In this document: one piece after another, positions 25,844 to 33,893 of the stretch | How the letters are laid out: the number at the start of each line of letters is the position of its first letter | Position numbering within the stretch: the stretch's first letter is position 1 | Assembly: GCA_964523405.1 (NCBI GenBank) | Contig: CAZGAQ010000010.1 | Location: forward strand, 62,001-126,000 | DNA from: CAZGAQ01 sp964523405 | GTDB lineage: Bacteria > Planctomycetota > Phycisphaerae > UBA1845 > Fen-1342 | Length of the DNA: 64,000 nt | Direction: 5' to 3' | The notes under the pieces: model-generated | Told to the model about the DNA's origin: nothing | What the model saw: only the letters and a program-made list of their open reading frames with translations | Database searches by the model: none | Position numbers and translations under genes: made by a program

Positions 25844-27526
25844 ATGTCGACGACGACAGAGATTGGCGTAGTGACGGCAGCCCAAGGCCGGGCAACTCGA
25901 CCCCTCAAGGCGCTGATGGATCGCCTCCTGATCCTCGGGCTCGACGGGGCCACGTTCTATGTGCTGGATCCCCTGATCCAGGCCGGGCGGATGCCCAACC
26001 TTAAGCGCTTCATCGAGAACGGCGTGGGCGGTGTGCTGAACTCGACGCAACCCCCGATCACGCCCGCGGCCTGGACCACGTTCATGACGGGCAAGGGGCC
26101 CGGCCAGCACGGCATTCTCGATTTCGAGAAATACGAAGTTGCCACGCACACGCTGACGTTCAACAGCACGTACGAGATTCGGGAGAAGACGCTCTGGCAG
26201 CTCCTCAGCGAAAAGGGCCTGCGCGTCGGCAGCATCAACGTCCCGATGACCTATCCGCCCAAGAAGGTCAACGGTTTTGTGATCAGCGGTTTCGAGACGC
26301 CCAGCGTCGACGCCGAGTTCACCTGGCCGCCCGAGCTCAAGGACGAGATCTTCCGCATCATTCCCGACTACAACTACCGCACCAACTGGCGGCGCACCGC
26401 GCTGGGCCGCCTCGCGCAGCTCAAGGAAAACATCGATTACATCGGCCGCAGTTTCGAGCAGGGCGCCCAGCTCACCACGCACTACGGCGACAAGTTTGGC
26501 TGGGACGTGCTGATGGTGGTCTTCAAGCTCGTCGACAACCTGCAGCACAAGGCCTGGAAGTATCTCGACCCGCGCACCAGTCATTACTACCCCGAGGAAG
26601 CCGAGCTCGCGGCGCAGTGCTTCGAGCGCCTCGACCGCGTCCTGGGCGGACTCTTCGAGTTCGCCGAACGCAACCACGCCACGGTCCTGATCATGTCGGA
26701 CCACGGGCACGGCAGCCTCGACGGCAAGGCGCAGCCGAACTTGCTGCTCAAGAAGTGGGGCTACCTCGCGCTGCGCAGCCCCTGGGAGCAGGCCGCGACG
26801 CGCACCGGGTATTGGCTGCACCGCCTGACCAAGGGCCGCGCGACGCGCTTCGAGCAGGGCAGCCGCGGCATCGAGCGTGATCTGGCCGTCGACTGGTCGC
26901 GGACGCGGGCCTGCGTCATGCACGCCGGGATTTACGGCTACCTGTACCTCAACCTGCAGGGCCGCGGTCCCATGGGCATCGTCCCCCCCGAGCAGTACGA
27001 AAGCCTGCGCCAGGAAATCGCGCAGCGTCTGCGGCAGGCCAAGGTGCGCGATCCGCAGGGTCGCGAAATCCCGGTATTTGAGCACGTGTACGAGACCGAG
27101 AAGCTGTATGGCTGCCGGCGCGACGACAATCCGAACTTGCCGGACCTGATGCTGGCACCGCATCCCGGCTTCGCGGTCGTCCGCAAAATCCGCGGGCACA
27201 AGGCGGTCCGCTGGTGCGCGCTGCGCCGGCTGGAAGGCACGCATCGCGTCGAAGGTGTGCTGGCCATGGGCGGCCCCAACATCCGCAAGGGTGTCCGCAC
27301 CACCGCGAACATCGTCGACATCACGCCCACGACGCTCGCGGCGCTGGGGTTGCGCGTGCCCGTCGACATGGAAGGCCGGGTGATCCGGGAGGTCTTCGCC
27401 AGCGAGCCGGTCATCGAAACCGAACCGCCGGTCGCCAAGGTCCACGAGGCCGGTGCGGCCGTCTTCTCCGACGAGGAACGGAAGATCCTGGAGAAGCGGC
27501 TGAGCGACCTGGGGTACCTGGAGTAG
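25844..27526 (+). CDS. AlkP-superfamily phosphohydrolase/phosphomutase
   Basis: 560 residues from ATG 25844, the start with GGGAG upstream; the frame is open to 25625 but without a better start. The alkaline-phosphatase superfamily fold is shown by LLILGLDGATF (metal-binding Asp), TPAAWTTFMTGKGPGQHGI (nucleophile Thr/Ser region), LIMSDHGHGSL (metal His and Asp) and GVLAMGGPNI near the C-terminus. No signal peptide or membrane helix is seen, so it is probably cytoplasmic. This is the family of predicted type I phosphodiesterases/nucleotide pyrophosphatases; close members are unassigned in substrate. Transcribed alone, divergent from the LuxR-type gene. Confidence 0.88.
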   Translation: MSTTTEIGVVTAAQGRATRPLKALMDRLLILGLDGATFYVLDPLIQAGRMPNLKRFIENGVGGVLNSTQPPITPAAWTTFMTGKGPGQHGILDFEKYEVATHTLTFNSTYEIREKTLWQLLSEKGLRVGSINVPMTYPPKKVNGFVISGFETPSVDAEFTWPPELKDEIFRIIPDYNYRTNWRRTALGRLAQLKENIDYIGRSFEQGAQLTTHYGDKFGWDVLMVVFKLVDNLQHKAWKYLDPRTSHYYPEEAELAAQCFERLDRVLGGLFEFAERNHATVLIMSDHGHGSLDGKAQPNLLLKKWGYLALRSPWEQAATRTGYWLHRLTKGRATRFEQGSRGIERDLAVDWSRTRACVMHAGIYGYLYLNLQGRGPMGIVPPEQYESLRQEIAQRLRQAKVRDPQGREIPVFEHVYETEKLYGCRRDDNPNLPDLMLAPHPGFAVVRKIRGHKAVRWCALRRLEGTHRVEGVLAMGGPNIRKGVRTTANIVDITPTTLAALGLRVPVDMEGRVIREVFASEPVIETEPPVAKVHEAGAAVFSDEERKILEKRLSDLGYLE

Positions 27527-27563
27527 CGATCAAGGGAGCCCGGGAACAAGGGATCGAGAGGTC

Positions 27564-27630
27564 GGCTGGCTAAGGCCGGCACCGTACAGCCCAATGCGAC
27601 GTGACGCGCTCGCCGGCTTTAGCCCAGCGT
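27564..27630. repeat. Dispersed palindromic element, copy 1
   Basis: Begins GGCTGGCTAAGGCCGGC (27564-27580) and ends with the near-inverse GCCGGCTTTAGCCCAGC (27612-27628). Related copies lie at 33492-33559 and 52714-52815. It could fold into one long hairpin. Located between the AlkP-type gene and the small exported protein. Confidence 0.6.
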
Positions 27631-27787
27631 GCATTGCATCCGCCCCCACCATGATACCCCCGTCCCGCTCTTGGCTTCCCTGATTTCGCGGGGTATCCTG
27701 AAACCCGTGGGGCGCCGCATGTCCTTTAGAACGCATCCGTAACGGGGCGGCGTTCGCATCGCATGAAATCACTCCGGAGGACAGTAC

Positions 27788-28489
27788 TTGCCTGCGATTC
27801 TCTTGGCGGCTTTGCTCTGCAGCGCGCCACCAGTCGCGACGGCGACGGCGCCCGCGGCTCCTGAGTTCCTGCCGGCCGTGCGGCAGACCCACAAGCTGAT
27901 GGCGGGGGGCGCCAAGCTCGAGGGCTCCGCGGTGGGGGAGGTCCTCTTCATCGAGCTGCGCCTGCGCGGACGGATCGAGAAGGTCGACACGGAGGCCGGC
28001 GAGCTCCTCGTGCGCATGAAGATCCGCGTCGAGGATCGCGAACTCACCAAGTACTATACCGAGAACGAACGCAAGACGCTGGCTGCCCTGACCGAGTGGG
28101 AAAAGCGGCGCAAAGCGGAGATCGGGCGCGAGCAGGCTCGGAACGCTCAGAAGCGTGCCGAGGTCCTCAAGGACCTACAGGGCGAGGTGGAGCGGGTCCG
28201 GACCGAATTCCGCGAGGCTGCGACCCAACGCAAGGACTGCTACGAACTGGTGAACGTCGCGGTCGCTCTCCCCGCGGATGCGGTCGAGCGTGAGTGGCTC
28301 CGCCGCAAAACGTTCGACGGAATCGTGCGTCCGCAGACCGCCGCGGAACGCCAGCTGCCGGAGTGGCGGGACGTGCTTTGGCCGTCAAGGGGCTGGCCGA
28401 AGGGCGACCGCGTCGACCTCAAGCTCGGCCCCGTGCTCGATCGGGTCGAATGCACCCTCGTCCGCGACCTGGCACAGGAACGGTCGTAG
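27788..28489 (+). CDS. Exported coiled-coil-type protein of unknown function
   Basis: 233 residues. The start is TTG 27788, supported by CGGAGG at 27775-27780 with 7-nt spacing; no ATG in this frame fits. A signal peptide is present (PAILLAALLCSAPPVATATA). Residues ~95-150 are a charged helical stretch (LTEWEKRRKAEIGREQARNA) likely to form a coiled coil. The remainder is mixed and unrecognised. An ATG at 27763 in another frame begins MKSLRRTVL and would join smoothly to this signal peptide if one base were shifted, so a frameshift or sequencing error near 27788 is possible. Convergent with the methyltransferase gene. Confidence 0.72.
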   Translation: MPAILLAALLCSAPPVATATAPAAPEFLPAVRQTHKLMAGGAKLEGSAVGEVLFIELRLRGRIEKVDTEAGELLVRMKIRVEDRELTKYYTENERKTLAALTEWEKRRKAEIGREQARNAQKRAEVLKDLQGEVERVRTEFREAATQRKDCYELVNVAVALPADAVEREWLRRKTFDGIVRPQTAAERQLPEWRDVLWPSRGWPKGDRVDLKLGPVLDRVECTLVRDLAQERS

Positions 28490-28528
28490 ACTCGGTCGAT
28501 GGCGGCCGCATGCGCGGGACGAAGCGGT

Positions 28529-29083
28529 TCATCCGGTGCCGCGTTCCACCACCACGGCCCGGCACCACCGCACCGCCGGCGTCGCGCGCGGTATCAGGCC
28601 GACGCGGGTCGCGCTATCGATCTCCACCGCAAACTTCGCCGCGCTGACGTGAACCTGTGGCTCGGCGATCAGCAGCCGCCCGCCGGGCTTCAGACACGCG
28701 TGAATCTCCGCCAGCAGGCGCGCGGCATCGGACACTTCGTGCAGCATCGCGAACGCCAGCGCGAAGTCGCACGGCGTCGTGACGCCCAGCCGCTCGGCCG
28801 TGCAGGCGTGCGTCTGAATGCGCTCCGCTACTCCCGCCCGCCGGGCGCGCTGCGCGAGCACGCGCAGCATTTCCGGCTGCAGATCGGCCGCGATCACCAT
28901 CCCGCCCGCCCCGACCCGCTCCGCCATCGCCAGCGAGAACACCCCCATCCCGCACCCCACGTCCAGCACCGTCATCCCGGCGCGCACATACGGCCCCACA
29001 ATCCGCCGCGGATCGTGAATGAGCCGCCGCCAGCGGTTGTCGATGAAGTACCCCAGCCACCAGGGACAGACGTGTCGCGACAT
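28529..29083 (-). CDS. Class I SAM-dependent methyltransferase
   Basis: 184 residues from ATG 29083. The SAM-binding motif is TVLDVGCGMGVFSLAMAER (motif I), followed by VIAADLQPEML (motif II, acidic residue binding the ribose) and LKPGGRLLIAEP (motif post-III). This is the small Methyltransf_11/25 type fold. The N-terminus MSRHVCPWWLGYFIDNRWRR resembles proteins that act on lipids or metalloid substrates, but the substrate is not deducible. Divergent from the calcium-binding repeat protein, with 423 nt between the starts. Confidence 0.87.
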   Translation of the reverse strand: MSRHVCPWWLGYFIDNRWRRLIHDPRRIVGPYVRAGMTVLDVGCGMGVFSLAMAERVGAGGMVIAADLQPEMLRVLAQRARRAGVAERIQTHACTAERLGVTTPCDFALAFAMLHEVSDAARLLAEIHACLKPGGRLLIAEPQVHVSAAKFAVEIDSATRVGLIPRATPAVRWCRAVVVERGTG

Positions 29084-29506
29084 CGCAACGCACTCCGCAT
29101 GCCCAGCCGCGCCCACGACCGGACTTGCCCTGGAGTAACCTGTTCCTGCGTTGGTCGCAACCCCGGCACGCTGTGGAGCCGCGTCGAAGGGCCCACGGAC
29201 CATGCCGGCCGCTTTCTCCGGGCCCGCCGTCAGGGGGATTCCCGCATCATCGCGGCGCCGCCCGACGGCCCGATGCGGGGAACGGCTCTTGGCCCAGCAC
29301 GCCGCGCCTTGCGCCCGAGAAACGGCGCTGTCCGAGCCTATAATCCGATCATCGCAGCAGCACTGCCGGCTCCGCCTTGTGCGGCCGCCCGGCATCGATG
29401 GGCCGAATTGCTGCGGGACAGACGCAATGAAGCGCGGACATGCGGCACCTGGGACGGATGCACTCTGCGCCAAGAGCGCTGAGCGGTCGGCGCAGAAGGG
29501 AGACAC
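29084..29506. promoter_or_regulatory. Divergent intergenic region
   Basis: 423 nt between the methyltransferase (leftward) and the repeat protein (rightward). A perfect TATAAT lies at 29339-29344 on the + strand, but no good -35 at 16-18 nt was found; TTGCGC at 29309 is too far. AGGGAG just before 29507 is the ribosome-binding site. No open frame in this stretch looks real. Confidence 0.4.
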
Positions 29507-31843
29507 ATGGTGAAACGGGTTAGCAGGTTTGTCCGCTTCATCGGGGCCTGGCTGGTATTGGGCGCACCCGCACTGGCGGACATGCCCGGGGACGTCGACC
29601 TCGATGGAGACGTGGATGGGGGCGACTTCGGCAGCCTGTCGGCCTGCCTCTCCGCGCCCGAGATCTCGGTGGATGCGACGTGTGCCGAGTTCCTCGATCT
29701 CGATTTCGACGCCGACGTGGACCTGCTGGATGTCGCGATCTTCCAGCGCTGCTTCAGCGGGGCGGGTCAACCCGGGAACCCCGACAGCGTGAGCCACCAG
29801 GCACGCCTGGACAACGGGTGTCTGCACATCATCGGCACGGCGGCCGACACGGTGCTAGTCCTTCGCCTGCGTTCCGGCGTATCGACCACCCTGGATGTAG
29901 ATGTCGCGAACGATGGCGGAGTCGACTTCAGTTTTGACCGCGGGCAATTCAACTGCATCGTGGTCGACGCGCGCGGCGGCGCCGACGTCGTCTGGATCGA
30001 CGAGCAAAACGGGGTCTTCACCGACCTCGAGCTGACGACGATCAATGGCGGGCGCGGCAACGACACGCTGCTCGGCGGCAGCGGAGCTGAGACCTTCCGG
30101 GGCGGGCCGGGCAACGACACCGCCAGCCTCGGTTCGGGCGACGACCGCTTCATCTGGAATCCGGGCGACGATAGCGACACGATTGAGGGCGGCGCCGGTG
30201 CCGATACGATCGAAGTGCACGGTGGCGACGGAGCCGAAGATTTCACGATCACCGCAAACGGTGCGCGCGTCCGATTCGACCGGATCAACCCGGCTCCCTT
30301 CTTCCTCGACAGCGGCACGTGCGAGTCTCTCGTCCTCAACGCCAACGGGGGCAACGACACGCTGGCGTGTACCGGGAACTTGGCCAGCCTGATCCAAATC
30401 ACCGCGGACGGCGGTGCCGGCGCGGACACGTTGCTGGGCAGCAATGGCGCCGACGTGCTGATGGGCGGCGACGACGCCGACTTGGTCGACGGGAACCAGG
30501 GGAACGACCTGGTGCTGCTCGGCGCGGGCGACGACACGTTTCAATGGGATCCCGGCGACGGCAGCGACACGGTCGAAGGCCAGACCGGCCACGACACGGT
30601 GCTGTTCAATGGCTCGGCGGCCGCGGAGGCCTACGACTTTTCGGCGAACGGCGCGCGGCTGCGGTTCACGCGCAACGTCGGCGGCGTGGTCCTGGATGCG
30701 GACGGGATCGAGCAGTTCGATCTTCGCGCGCTGGGCGGTGCCGACGCCGTCGTCGTAAACAGCCTGGCCGGCACGACGGTGACCCAGGTCAACGTGGACC
30801 TCGCCGGAACCTTGGGCGGGACCACGGGCGACGGTGCGGCGGACAGCGTCCAGGTGGTCGGAACGGCCGGCGCCGATACCTTCGATGTTGGCGCCGATGC
30901 CGGCTACGTTGTCGTTGAACTCTCCGCCGATGTGCGCGTGAAGGGGTATGAGCCGGGCGATCAGGCTGTCGTAGTCGGCGTCGGTGGCGACGTCGTGAAC
31001 GTGCATGGCTCCGCCGACGCAGACAATATGACTGTGACGCTGAACGGTACCCAGGCGCGCGTCGATGCGACCGGCTTTTCGGCGGGGCTGGCCGTGAGCG
31101 GGGCGCTGTCGCTGGCGGTTCATGGATGGGGCGGACCGGACACGATCAGCTGCACCGGGAACCTCTCCAGCCTATTAATCCCGATTACTCTGGACGGCGG
31201 TGCCGGCGCGGACACGTTGCTGGGCAGCAATGGCGCCGACGTGCTGATGGGCGGCGACGACGCCGACTTGGTCGACGGGAACCAGGGGAACGACCTGGTG
31301 CTGCTCGGCGCGGGCGACGACACGTTTCAATGGGATCCCGGCGACGGCAGCGACACGGTCGAAGGCCAGACCGGCCACGACACGGTGCTGTTCAATGGCT
31401 CGGCGGCCGCGGAGGCCTACGACTTTTCGGCGAACGGCGCGCGGCTGCGGTTCACGCGCAACGTCGGCGGCGTGGTCCTGGATGCGGACGGGATCGAGCA
31501 GTTCGATCTTCGCGCGCTGGGCGGTGCCGACGCCGTCGTCGTAAACAGCCTGGCCGGCACGACGGTGACCCAGGTCAACGTGGACCTCGCCGGAACCTTG
31601 GGCGGGACCACGGGCGACGGTGCGGCGGACGGCGTTATCGTGAACGGTACGGCGAACCCCGACGCGATTCAGGTGGCCGTCAACCTCAGCGTGGTTGCGG
31701 TTTCCGGCTTGGCTGCCGTCGTGCAAATCGCGCATCCGGAGCCGGCCAATGACACGCTGACCATCAATGGCCTTGGCGGTGTCGATACGATCACGCCCGG
31801 CCCGGGCGTGACCTCCTGGATCATGCTGACGATGAACCCGTAG
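29507..31843 (+). CDS. Secreted calcium-binding repeat protein (dockerin-like EF-hands plus RTX-like repeats)
   Basis: 778 residues from ATG 29507. A signal peptide ends at APALA. Residues ~25-85 hold two EF-hand-like loops of the dockerin type (DVDLDGDVDGGDFGSL and DLDFDADVDLLDVAIF), common in planctomycete surface proteins. From ~170 onward there are RTX-like nonapeptides (GGRGNDTLLGG, GGPGNDTASLG, GGAGADTLLG) that bind calcium as parallel beta-rolls. Two 146-residue blocks are identical, encoded by 30406-30844 and 31192-31630, with a looser third relative at ~30045-30390. No enzyme motif is seen, so it is probably a surface or adhesive structural protein. The dockerin-like part may be a surface anchor rather than part of a true cellulosome. 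Confidence 0.87.
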   Translation: MVKRVSRFVRFIGAWLVLGAPALADMPGDVDLDGDVDGGDFGSLSACLSAPEISVDATCAEFLDLDFDADVDLLDVAIFQRCFSGAGQPGNPDSVSHQARLDNGCLHIIGTAADTVLVLRLRSGVSTTLDVDVANDGGVDFSFDRGQFNCIVVDARGGADVVWIDEQNGVFTDLELTTINGGRGNDTLLGGSGAETFRGGPGNDTASLGSGDDRFIWNPGDDSDTIEGGAGADTIEVHGGDGAEDFTITANGARVRFDRINPAPFFLDSGTCESLVLNANGGNDTLACTGNLASLIQITADGGAGADTLLGSNGADVLMGGDDADLVDGNQGNDLVLLGAGDDTFQWDPGDGSDTVEGQTGHDTVLFNGSAAAEAYDFSANGARLRFTRNVGGVVLDADGIEQFDLRALGGADAVVVNSLAGTTVTQVNVDLAGTLGGTTGDGAADSVQVVGTAGADTFDVGADAGYVVVELSADVRVKGYEPGDQAVVVGVGGDVVNVHGSADADNMTVTLNGTQARVDATGFSAGLAVSGALSLAVHGWGGPDTISCTGNLSSLLIPITLDGGAGADTLLGSNGADVLMGGDDADLVDGNQGNDLVLLGAGDDTFQWDPGDGSDTVEGQTGHDTVLFNGSAAAEAYDFSANGARLRFTRNVGGVVLDADGIEQFDLRALGGADAVVVNSLAGTTVTQVNVDLAGTLGGTTGDGAADGVIVNGTANPDAIQVAVNLSVVAVSGLAAVVQIAHPEPANDTLTINGLGGVDTITPGPGVTSWIMLTMNP
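30406..30844 (+). repeat. 439-bp direct repeat, copy 1
   Basis: Bases 30406-30844 and 31192-31630 read identically as far as I can compare them, at an offset of 786 bp (262 codons, in frame). Lack of third-position differences points to recent duplication or gene conversion. Confidence 0.9.
31192..31630 (+). repeat. 439-bp direct repeat, copy 2
   Basis: Second copy of the in-frame block inside the calcium-binding repeat protein. It diverges immediately outside: 'ggac a' versus 'ggac g' at the 3' boundary. Confidence 0.9.
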
Positions 31844-32204
31844 GGCGCCGATTTGCGGGCAAGCTCGCCCGATCACGCGCGGATTCACTCGGCTGACCAG
31901 GACGTGGCCGCCAGTGCCTCGGGATGCGGGCGAAGGCACGCGCCGCCTGCGAGCTGCGTACGCGGCGGTCCTTCCGCGCGTCCGGACATTTCTTCCTGCG
32001 CGGATCAGCCGCACGGGGCTGCAGTGCCCAAGGCGGACTGCTGGCCAATTTTCAACCATTATGAAAAATACAGGGCAAACTGGACTTTCCCTGTTTCGGA
32101 TCAGAAACTCAGCAATCGCCAAAGCGGTTTGCATTGGCTTGCGGATCGGCCCCGGTGGGCAAATCCACCGGCCGAGAACCGGCACCGCAACTCGGAGATC
32201 GCTC
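31844..32204. other. Intergenic region with an AT-rich stretch
   Basis: 361 nt between the repeat protein and the polyprenyl synthase. A short hairpin CGGGC/GCCCG lies near 31857-31872. Bases ~32040-32110 are distinctly AT-rich against the background and contain an imperfect hairpin (CAGGGCAAA ... TTTCCCTG, ~32071-32093). This stretch is the likely promoter area of the synthase, but I cannot fix a -35/-10 pair. The open frame from 31914 through it is rejected in favour of the GTG start at 32205. Confidence 0.4.
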
Positions 32205-33200
32205 GTGCGCGTTGATGGACAGTCTGCGGTCGTCCCCCTGGGTGAGCTCTATGCCCCCATTGCGGCCGATCTCCAGCGCGCCCAGCAGATCCTCGCCGAC
32301 GAGCTCATCAGCGACCAGGGCTTCATCAGCGACCTCTGCGGCCACATCCGCCAATTCCACGGCAAGCTGCTCCGCCCGGCCCTCCTGCTGCTCGCGGGGC
32401 GGGCTTGCGGCGAGTTGAGTGAAGCGCACCCGACGCTCGGCGCCGTCGTCGAGCTGGTCCACCTCGCCACTCTCGTTCATGACGACGTCCTCGACGAGGC
32501 CGACATCCGCCGCCGCGCGGCCACGGTCAACCGCCTCTGGGGCAACCACCGCGCCGTCCTGATGGGCGACTTCCTCTACAGCCACGCTTTCCACCTGTGC
32601 AGCGGCCTCGACGACCAGTTCGCGGCCCGCCTGGTGGGCCAGACCGCCATCACCGTCTGCGAAGGCGAGATGATGCAGGTCGCCAACCGCGGCAACTTCG
32701 ATCTCAGCGAAGCCGAGTACATCGACATCATCACGCGCAAGACGGCCGTCCTGGTCGAGGCCTCGTGCCATCTCGGAGCCCGCTACGCCGGCGCCAACGA
32801 AGCGACCGTCCAGCGCCTGCGCACCTTCGGCAGCAGCATCGGCATCGCGTTCCAGATCATTGACGATCTGCTCGACCTCACCGGCGATGAGTCGGAAGTC
32901 GGCAAGTCCCTCGGCCGCGACCTGTGTGCCGGCGAGCTCACGCTGCCTTTGATCCACTACCTCGGCCGACTTGACCCCGCCCGCCGGGCGCAGCTCGTCC
33001 CGACCCTGCGCGGCGCCGACCCGCAGTGCTGCCGCAACGCGGCCACCCTGCTCAAGCAATCCGACAGCCTGGACTACGCGCACCGCGTGGCCCGCGAGTA
33101 CGTCGACATCGCCCGCCAGGCCCTCGCCGGCCTGCCACCCTCGCCTGCCCGCGACAGTCTCAGCGCCATGGCCGAGTTCGTCCTCGCCCGCCGCGGGTAG
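32205..33200 (+). CDS. Polyprenyl (long-chain isoprenyl) diphosphate synthase
   Basis: 331 residues from GTG 32205, chosen because CGGAGA lies ~8 nt upstream and the family's N-terminus begins just after. It condenses isopentenyl diphosphate with an allylic diphosphate to make the polyprenyl chain of menaquinone or other isoprenoids. The conserved sites are GKLLRPALLLL, the first aspartate-rich motif VHDDVLDEADIRR, GDFLYSHAF, and the second motif FQIIDDLLDLTGDE with the following GKSLGRDL. The length and residues before the first DDxxD motif fit octaprenyl/heptaprenyl synthases rather than short-chain IspA, but chain length cannot be set from sequence. A role in menaquinone supply would fit the quinol-linked cytochromes. 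Confidence 0.9.
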   Translation: MRVDGQSAVVPLGELYAPIAADLQRAQQILADELISDQGFISDLCGHIRQFHGKLLRPALLLLAGRACGELSEAHPTLGAVVELVHLATLVHDDVLDEADIRRRAATVNRLWGNHRAVLMGDFLYSHAFHLCSGLDDQFAARLVGQTAITVCEGEMMQVANRGNFDLSEAEYIDIITRKTAVLVEASCHLGARYAGANEATVQRLRTFGSSIGIAFQIIDDLLDLTGDESEVGKSLGRDLCAGELTLPLIHYLGRLDPARRAQLVPTLRGADPQCCRNAATLLKQSDSLDYAHRVAREYVDIARQALAGLPPSPARDSLSAMAEFVLARRG

Positions 33201-33436
33201 TGTGGTGCCTCACAACAAGTCGTGCATGACCCAGGGTGGGGCGGGCGTCTCGCCCGCCTCGTCGCGGCCAAGACGCCCCGCTCACTCACGCGCAGTTAAT
33301 TCCGAGGCGCTACACTAGGCCTCGCGAGTAGGGGGGGGTAACGCTCAGAGCCGTCCGGTCCGCAACGGGGTGAGGCGGACGCGCGCTGGAAACGTAGCGT
33401 CGTTCCCGAGTAGGCGCCGAACGAATGCGGGGGATT

Positions 33437-33469
33437 CCGGACGATGGGGGACCGACCTCCGGTCGGTCT
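33437..33469. repeat. 33-nt dispersed repeat with palindromic core, copy 1
   Basis: Contains the palindromic core GACCGACCTCCGGTCGGTC preceded by CCGGACGATGGGG. The other copy at 41688-41720 differs at one base. Both copies lie a few hundred bases or less downstream of a gene. Confidence 0.75.
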
Positions 33470-33491
33470 TCAGGTGGGCAATGTGATGAAT

Positions 33492-33559
33492 GGCTGGGCG
33501 AAAGCCGGCGCCCCGCGTCCCTGTGCCACACGCCGAGCCCGCCCGCTTTGGCCCAGCGT
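33492..33559. repeat. Dispersed palindromic element, copy 2
   Basis: GGCTGGGCGAAAGCCGGC at 33492-33509 and the near-inverse CCCGCTTTGGCCCAGCG towards 33559. Same family as 27564-27630 and 52714-52815. Confidence 0.6.
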
Positions 33560-33572
33560 CTGCACCTTCCCA

Positions 33573-33602
33573 TTGACTCCCCACGCTGCACACGGCTATC
33601 CT
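33573..33602 (+). promoter_or_regulatory. Strong sigma-70-type promoter
   Basis: TTGACT (33573-33578) and TATCCT (33597-33602), 18 nt apart, in a locally AT-rich stretch. It points to the candidate RNA that ends at the terminator at 33741-33774. Confidence 0.6.
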
Positions 33603-33608
33603 ATATGT

Positions 33609-33774
33609 ATCGATCGTCGGTTCAGGTACGCGAGGACAAACGGTTCGAGGGCTGTGAGATGACTGCCGCCAAAGCACAACTCGTTCGTTCGTGCCCCGGC
33701 AGGGCTGCGGCCTAAACCGTCCTCTCTCGACGTGCGTTTTGCGGCCGTTCCCTTGGGAGCGGCCGTTTTCGTTT
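33609..33774 (+). ncRNA. Candidate small RNA or attenuated rsgA leader
   Basis: A transcript of about 160 nt is predicted from the promoter at 33573-33602 to the terminator at 33741-33774. It can fold with a closing stem GAGGAC...GGTT (33631-33645) against AACCGTCCTC (33714-33723) and an internal hairpin GCAC/GTGC around 33678-33698. An 18-codon ORF (MTAAKAQLVRSCPGRAAA) lies inside but has no clear ribosome-binding site. I do not recognise it as 6S, SRP, tmRNA or RNase P RNA. Since rsgA begins 120 nt after the terminator, it could instead be a leader controlling rsgA. Confidence 0.4.
33741..33774 (+). terminator. Rho-independent terminator
   Basis: GCGGCCGTTCCC (33741-33752) folds on GGGAGCGGCCG (to 33765) with one G-U pair, followed by TTTTCGTTT. 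It is a strong intrinsic terminator in the + direction with no protein gene directly upstream. Confidence 0.75.
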
Positions 33775-33789
33775 CTCGGCCACACCCTA

Positions 33790-33814
33790 CCGCGGGCCCG
33801 TCATGTGCCCGCGG
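33790..33814. other. Perfect 8-bp inverted repeat upstream of rsgA
   Basis: CCGCGGGC (33790-33797) and GCCCGCGG (33807-33814) with a 9-nt spacer. It has no T-run. It could be an operator or an mRNA hairpin in the rsgA leader. Confidence 0.4.
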
Positions 33815-33893
33815 CCATCCTCCGCGGGGCTACCTCAGACCGACTTCTTGCGGAGCAGCCGGTGCTGTTCCCGACCACAGGAGCCACGCGCTC

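Larger units (their letters stand above)
33201..33893. other. Long intergenic region with repeats and a candidate transcription unit
   Basis: 693 nt between the polyprenyl synthase and rsgA without a convincing protein gene. It holds the 33-nt dispersed repeat (33437-33469), a copy of the palindromic element (33492-33559), a promoter (33573-33602), a candidate RNA and terminator (to 33774), and a hairpin (33790-33814), each listed separately. Confidence 0.6.

Noticed and set aside
31914..32204. N-terminal extension of the polyprenyl synthase including MKNTGQ
   Set aside because: No family similarity and no ribosome-binding site; GTG 32205 has CGGAGA upstream and fits the family start.
33660..33716. 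tmRNA-like tag peptide ending in AAA-stop
   Set aside because: The flanking tRNA-like ends and length (~350 nt) of a tmRNA are absent; only an 18-codon ORF is seen.
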